From Paramuribaculum sp. (GTDB lineage Bacteria; Bacteroidota; Bacteroidia; Bacteroidales; Muribaculaceae): a stretch of DNA of 9,878 nucleotides. This document shows positions 6,745 to 9,878 of this stretch, one piece after another. How positions within the stretch are numbered: the first letter of the stretch is position 1; each line of letters starts with the position of its first letter. The notes under the pieces are model-generated. The model was not told the DNA's origin, ran no database searches, and saw only the letters and a program-made list of their open reading frames with translations. The stretch covers positions 1-9,878 of the forward strand of contig JAIDXA010000321.1 in the NCBI GenBank assembly GCA_029058705.1. The letters run 5' to 3'. The position numbers were made by a program, and so were the translations under genes.

Positions 6745-8448
6745 TTATTCTTCGGCAGCCGCCATTTCGGCTTCGCCGACGGAAGCGGGTTCGGTTATGT
6801 TTGGCTTTTCAAGGCCAAGTCCTTTTTTGCGGTCAACGACTTTCAGAACCAGACCCAACACGAGAGCGGCCACACCAAGGCAGGCAAGCATGACGAGGGG
6901 CGCAGTGTAGTTGTAGCTGACAGCGGCTTCTTCGGCGGAAAGAGTGCCGTCGGCGAGTCCCTGCGCGACATCCGGATTTGTGTTGTCAAGCACTTTTCCG
7001 ATCAGAAGCGGGAAAAGCCAGAGTCCGATGTTCTGGATCCAGAATATGAGGGCATAGGCCGAACCGATGATTTTCGAGTCGACGAGTTTCGGTACACTTG
7101 GCCAAAGCGCAGCCGGAACGAGTGAGAATGAAGCGCCGAGGACAAGAATTGTCACGTAGGCGATGGTCACCGAAACAGCGGGAGTGTCCTTGAACTGCGG
7201 CAGGACAAATGCGAATGTCAGATGGCAGAGAATGAGGAGGAGCGATCCGAACACGAGCATCGAGGCGGCTTTACCCTTGTAGTCGACATAGTGGCCGAGA
7301 ATTGGCGTGATTCCGACAGCAAGGAGGGGGAATACGGCAAACATCGCGGCGGCCGACTGACACATATAGCCCATGTAGCAGTATATTACAAGAGCCACGA
7401 TTGCGAGAGCCATCAGGCCGGTTTTTGCGGTTTTGTTTTTCTGGAAATTGCTTGCGAAAGCCGCAGCTGCTACAACGAGCATGATGACATACTGGATTAC
7501 TGTCGCCGAATCGCTTGCCCAGAAACCACTGTCGGGGGCGGTGAAATGGATGTTGCACTGGAGCATGTTGACGGCATATTTCTGGAAGGGGAAAATAGCC
7601 GAATAGTAGAGGACGCAAAGAAGGGCGACAAGCCAGAATCCGCTGCTCGAAAGGATTTTTCCGAGATCACTGATTTTGAATGGATCGTCCTTTTCCTCTT
7701 CGGCGCCGGTCTGACGGTCGAGGGTGCGGTCCATGAAGAAGTAGACAACAAACATGATGAGAGCAATCATCAGGAGTATCACACCGAAAGCGACCGATCG
7801 AGAAACACTGATGTCGCCTCCGAGATTTGCGAACAGCGGAGAGAAAATCATACATGTCGCCACACCGAGACGGGCAAGTGCCATTTCCGATCCCATTGCG
7901 AGAGCCATTTCGCGGCCTTTGAACCATTTGACAATGCCTCGGCTGACAGTTATTCCGGCCATTTCGACTCCGCAGCCAAAGATCATGAAGCCGATGGCTG
8001 AGAATTTGGCCGAAGCGGGCATTCCTTTGTAGAATGGCGAGACTCCGAGTTCGTCGAATACGGGGATATAGTTCAGATTGTCGTTGAACCACCGGTAGAG
8101 GGAATTCGCGGGATTACAGAAAGAGTCGGTCAGGGCGTACCAGTTGATTGTAGCTCCGACGAGCATGACGGCACCGGAGAGAAGCGCGGTGAAGCGCACT
8201 CCCATCTTGTCGAGAATTATACCGGCGAAAATCAGGAAGAAGATGAACACGTTTAGGAAAGTCTCGGACCCCTGCATGGTTCCGAATGCCAGAGAGTCCC
8301 AGCCTCTGGTTTCCTGAAGAAGATTCTTGATCGGCGACAGAATGTCCATGAAGATGTAGGAACAGAACATCGCCAACGCAAGCAGGGCGAGAGCAGTCCA
8401 GCGCGCCCATGCCTTGTCGTTCAAAGCAGCAGCTTTAGTCGTTGTCAT
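6745..8448 (-). CDS. MFS transporter, MFSD1-like branch
   Basis: This 567-residue inner-membrane protein has about twelve hydrophobic helices in two halves. The first helix carries ALLALAMFCSYIFMDILSPI. The loop after the second helix has the MFS motif A in the form GIILDKMGVRFTALLSG, and the matching loop in the second half reads GHYVDYKGKAASML. A long extracytoplasmic loop rich in aromatic residues (about 107-145), a central charged cytoplasmic loop (RQTGAEEEKDDPFKISDLG) and an acidic tail ending EMAAAEE give the extra length over a typical 400-residue MFS protein. Overall it resembles the MFS branch that includes animal MFSD1, reported to carry dipeptides; that resemblance is from memory, so substrate is open. 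The start is the ATG at 8446-8448 (MTTTKAAALNDKAW); the stop lies 107 bases from the convergent lipoprotein gene. It is monocistronic in the window. Confidence 0.92.
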   Translation of the reverse strand: MTTTKAAALNDKAWARWTALALLALAMFCSYIFMDILSPIKNLLQETRGWDSLAFGTMQGSETFLNVFIFFLIFAGIILDKMGVRFTALLSGAVMLVGATINWYALTDSFCNPANSLYRWFNDNLNYIPVFDELGVSPFYKGMPASAKFSAIGFMIFGCGVEMAGITVSRGIVKWFKGREMALAMGSEMALARLGVATCMIFSPLFANLGGDISVSRSVAFGVILLMIALIMFVVYFFMDRTLDRQTGAEEEKDDPFKISDLGKILSSSGFWLVALLCVLYYSAIFPFQKYAVNMLQCNIHFTAPDSGFWASDSATVIQYVIMLVVAAAAFASNFQKNKTAKTGLMALAIVALVIYCYMGYMCQSAAAMFAVFPLLAVGITPILGHYVDYKGKAASMLVFGSLLLILCHLTFAFVLPQFKDTPAVSVTIAYVTILVLGASFSLVPAALWPSVPKLVDSKIIGSAYALIFWIQNIGLWLFPLLIGKVLDNTNPDVAQGLADGTLSAEEAAVSYNYTAPLVMLACLGVAALVLGLVLKVVDRKKGLGLEKPNITEPASVGEAEMAAAEE

Positions 8449-8507
8449 TTGTCAGAAGGATGAATAATGAGGTTAAAACTTCATGGCTGATGAAAAGCAG
8501 CCATTTA

Positions 8508-8561
8508 ATAATTTGCTACAAAATTACGAAAAAAATAGTGTTCATGCTTATAATTTGCTAC
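8508..8561. repeat. 12-bp direct repeat ATAATTTGCTAC in the divergent intergenic region
   Basis: Identical copies lie at 8508-8519 and 8550-8561, 42 bases apart start to start, about four helical turns. The first touches the minus-strand -7 element and the second overlaps the plus-strand -7 element (8559-8566). This placement suggests operator sites for a regulator shared by the two divergent transporter genes. The core TTTGCTAC is not simple AT-rich sequence. Confidence 0.5.
8519..8526 (-). promoter_or_regulatory. Candidate -7 element of the MFS transporter gene
   Basis: Read on the minus strand the bases are TAATTTTG, an exact TAnnTTTG match, giving a predicted leader of about 65 bases. 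A clear -33 TTG is not found at the normal spacing, which lowers confidence. Confidence 0.4.
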
Positions 8562-8575
8562 TTTTGTAAGCAAAT
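8553..8575. repeat. Inverted repeat flanking the -7 element
   Basis: ATTTGCT (8553-8559) and AGCAAAT (8569-8575) are perfect 7-bp inverted copies with 9 bases between them, and they bracket TACTTTTG. The left arm lies inside the second direct-repeat copy, so the same half-site occurs three times in the region. Confidence 0.45.
8559..8566 (+). promoter_or_regulatory. Candidate -7 element of the AI-2E-family gene
   Basis: TACTTTTG matches the Bacteroides -7 consensus TAnnTTTG exactly. The predicted start near 8571-8573 gives a leader of about 50 bases that contains the hairpin at 8581-8605. The -33 side is weak (no TTG at 19-21 bases). Confidence 0.5.
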
Positions 8576-8580
8576 CCAAA

Positions 8581-8605
8581 AGAGTGTTTTAAATCCAAAC
8601 ACTCT
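8581..8605 (+). promoter_or_regulatory. Leader hairpin upstream of the AI-2E-family gene
   Basis: AGAGTGTTT (8581-8589) pairs perfectly with AAACACTCT (8597-8605) around a 7-base loop, ending 16 bases before the ATG. No T-tract follows, so it is not a terminator; it could stabilise the message or affect ribosome access. AAATCCAAA occurs at 8572-8580 and again at 8591-8599, running from the loop into the right arm. Confidence 0.55.
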
Positions 8606-8621
8606 ATAAAACCGACGACCT

Positions 8622-9773
8622 ATGCTTCAACGCACACCGTTTACGCTTGACCGTGTAGTCAGGCTTATCATCACGCTTGCCGTAATCTTCGGAATGATAT
8701 GGCTGATCAACATTCTGAAGGATGTTCTGCTTCCGTTTCTGGTTGCCTGTATCATCGCCTATATGTTTGAGCCGTTTGTCCAGCACAACCGCCGGCTGCT
8801 GCGGCTAAAGGGGCGGGTGAGCGCTGTTTTCATCACGCTTTTCGAGGCGTTGTTTTTCTTGAGCATCATTTTGTATTTTCTTGTTCCGATGATCGGTTCG
8901 GAGCTAAAGGATATGTCGGCGATAATGAAAACCTATGCATCGTCGAAAATTTCGGTCAAGTTTCTGCCGGACGAGGTTCAGCATCTGCTGCGCGAGAGTT
9001 TCGATTTCCACCGGATCGGGGATATGTTCGCCCAGCAGGACTGGATGCCTGTGGTGACCGACACGCTGCGTGCGACGTGGGAGGTCCTGACGAGCGGCTG
9101 GAGCGTTATACTCGGTATTGTGAGCTGGCTTATAGTCATACTTTATGTCGTTTTCATCATGATCGACTACGAGAAGCTCGAGCGCGGGTTCAAGTCAATG
9201 ATTCCTAAAAAAATGCAGCCGCTTGCCTCAAGCATCACCCATGATATCGTCAACAATATGAACCGCTATTTCCGCGGACAGGCGCTCATTGCGTTTCTTG
9301 TCGGCATCATGTTTGCGATCGGATTTGCGATTGTCGGGCTACCGATGGCGATAATGCTCGGCCTGTTCATCGGTCTGCTCAACCTTGTGCCCTATCTCCA
9401 GATAATCTCGATAGTGCCGACGGCGGTGCTGTGTCTGGTCTATGCAGTAGGCGGCGGCGGTGATTTCTGGACGCTTTTCGGAGAGTGTGTGCTTGTCTAC
9501 TTCGTAGTACAGGCCATTCAGGATTTATTCCTCACCCCGAAAATAATGGGAAAGGCCATGGGGCTGAATCCGGCAATCATACTGCTTTCGCTGTCGGTCT
9601 GGGGAACGCTGCTCGGTTTTATCGGGCTTATTATCGCGTTGCCGCTGACAACGTTGCTGATTTCCTACTACCGTCATTTCATAGTAGAGGGAATCGATAA
9701 CCGCGATGACGGGCTGCAAGGAGCGACTCGCGGCGATCTCGACGCCTTTGATTCGATGGTCGATGGACGGTGA
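8622..9773 (+). CDS. AI-2E/PerM-family transporter
   Basis: This 383-residue inner-membrane protein has the layout of the AI-2E (PerM/TqsA/YdiK) family. Two N-terminal helices lie at about 10-52 (LLPFLVACIIAYMFEPFV) and a third at about 66-90. A soluble extracytoplasmic segment of about 60 residues follows, then a helix at about 157-180, and a C-terminal group of helices from about 215. The C-terminal part carries the family signature: GLPMAIMLGLFIGLLNLVPY (family form PY-G, here followed by L-Q), then FLTPKIMGKAMGLNPAIILL and GFIGLIIALPLTTLL. Members have been linked to autoinducer-2 export, to sodium/proton exchange and to other roles, so a signal-export function should not be assumed. The ATG at 8622 fits family length. 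No other gene is in its operon within the window unless the ORF beginning at 9854 is real. Confidence 0.93.
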   Translation: MLQRTPFTLDRVVRLIITLAVIFGMIWLINILKDVLLPFLVACIIAYMFEPFVQHNRRLLRLKGRVSAVFITLFEALFFLSIILYFLVPMIGSELKDMSAIMKTYASSKISVKFLPDEVQHLLRESFDFHRIGDMFAQQDWMPVVTDTLRATWEVLTSGWSVILGIVSWLIVILYVVFIMIDYEKLERGFKSMIPKKMQPLASSITHDIVNNMNRYFRGQALIAFLVGIMFAIGFAIVGLPMAIMLGLFIGLLNLVPYLQIISIVPTAVLCLVYAVGGGGDFWTLFGECVLVYFVVQAIQDLFLTPKIMGKAMGLNPAIILLSLSVWGTLLGFIGLIIALPLTTLLISYYRHFIVEGIDNRDDGLQGATRGDLDAFDSMVDGR

Positions 9774-9853
9774 GTGGTGAACGGTCTTCCTCCCGTCGGC
9801 CGTGCGGTTGGGACGGCTGATGGAAATTTGCCGACTGAAAACAGAAAAACAGA

Positions 9854-9878
9854 ATGTCAAAGTACTCTTTGCCGTATT
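9854..9878 (+). CDS. Possible start of a downstream gene (truncated by window end)
   Basis: An ATG at 9854 opens a frame reading MSKYSLPY up to the last complete codon. It is preceded by an A-rich stretch (GAAAACAGAAAAACAGA) of the kind that favours translation starts in Bacteroidota. It lies 80 bases after the AI-2E stop on the same strand. Eight codons are too few to identify a product, and no intrinsic terminator with a T-tract is seen in the gap. Confidence 0.35.

Noticed and set aside
7222..8001. 259-residue plus-strand open frame inside the MFS gene
   Set aside because: Its Glu/His/Ser-rich, low-hydrophobicity product is what results from reading the complement of a membrane-protein gene; it has no promoter or ribosome site.
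9792..9817. Possible terminator after the AI-2E gene (CCGTC with GACGG, or GCCGT with ACGGC)
   Set aside because: The stems are only 5 bp, the alternatives compete with each other, and no T-tract follows.
1..9878. CRISPR arrays, tRNA or rRNA genes, insertion sequences, phage or integration sites
   Set aside because: No regularly spaced repeats, cloverleaf-like or rRNA segments, transposase or integrase genes, or flanking terminal repeats were seen on either strand.

Overview
The window looks like a chromosomal segment of a Bacteroidota bacterium, most likely an anaerobic gut Bacteroidales and perhaps Muribaculaceae-like. The evidence is a type IX secretion-like C-terminal domain, an ECF sigma factor of the Bacteroides expansion type with a FecR-like anti-sigma protein, a TonB-dependent receptor paired with a DUF4249-type lipoprotein, promoter elements matching the Bacteroides -7 consensus TAnnTTTG, and few Shine-Dalgarno sequences. 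The family-level placement is inference from general character and moderate GC content, not a computed assignment.

Layout. Positions 2-1330 hold the 3' part of a large secreted protein, probably a GH85-like endo-beta-N-acetylglucosaminidase with Ig-like, GEVED-like and sorting domains. It is closed by a tandem hairpin and an intrinsic terminator (1352-1422). A five-gene forward block follows (1468-6637): ECF sigma factor, small outer-membrane beta-barrel protein, miniature FecR-like anti-sigma factor, FecA-type TonB-dependent receptor with an STN signalling domain, and a DUF4249-like surface lipoprotein. The last four genes are separated by 5 bp, a 4-bp ATGA overlap and 7 bp, so they are almost certainly co-transcribed. 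A strong 14-bp-stem hairpin (6669-6703) separates this block from a convergent MFS transporter gene on the minus strand (6745-8448). A 173-bp divergent intergenic region rich in repeats (8449-8621) then leads into a forward AI-2E/PerM-family membrane protein gene (8622-9773). The last 100 bases carry only a possible start of another gene.

How the genes work together. The central block has all the parts of a cell-surface signalling circuit. A ligand binding the receptor would be sensed by its periplasmic STN domain, passed to the STN-like C-terminal domain of the single-pass anti-sigma protein, and relayed to the sigma factor, which would activate the receptor operon. The lipoprotein is the likely extracellular partner of the receptor. 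The substrate cannot be read from the sequence. The anti-sigma protein is unusually short, the receptor lacks the carboxypeptidase-like extension seen in SusC proteins, and an extra barrel protein sits between sigma and anti-sigma. These are the most noteworthy points of the window. The two transporters downstream are ordinary family members, but the region between them contains a 12-bp direct repeat touching both predicted promoters.
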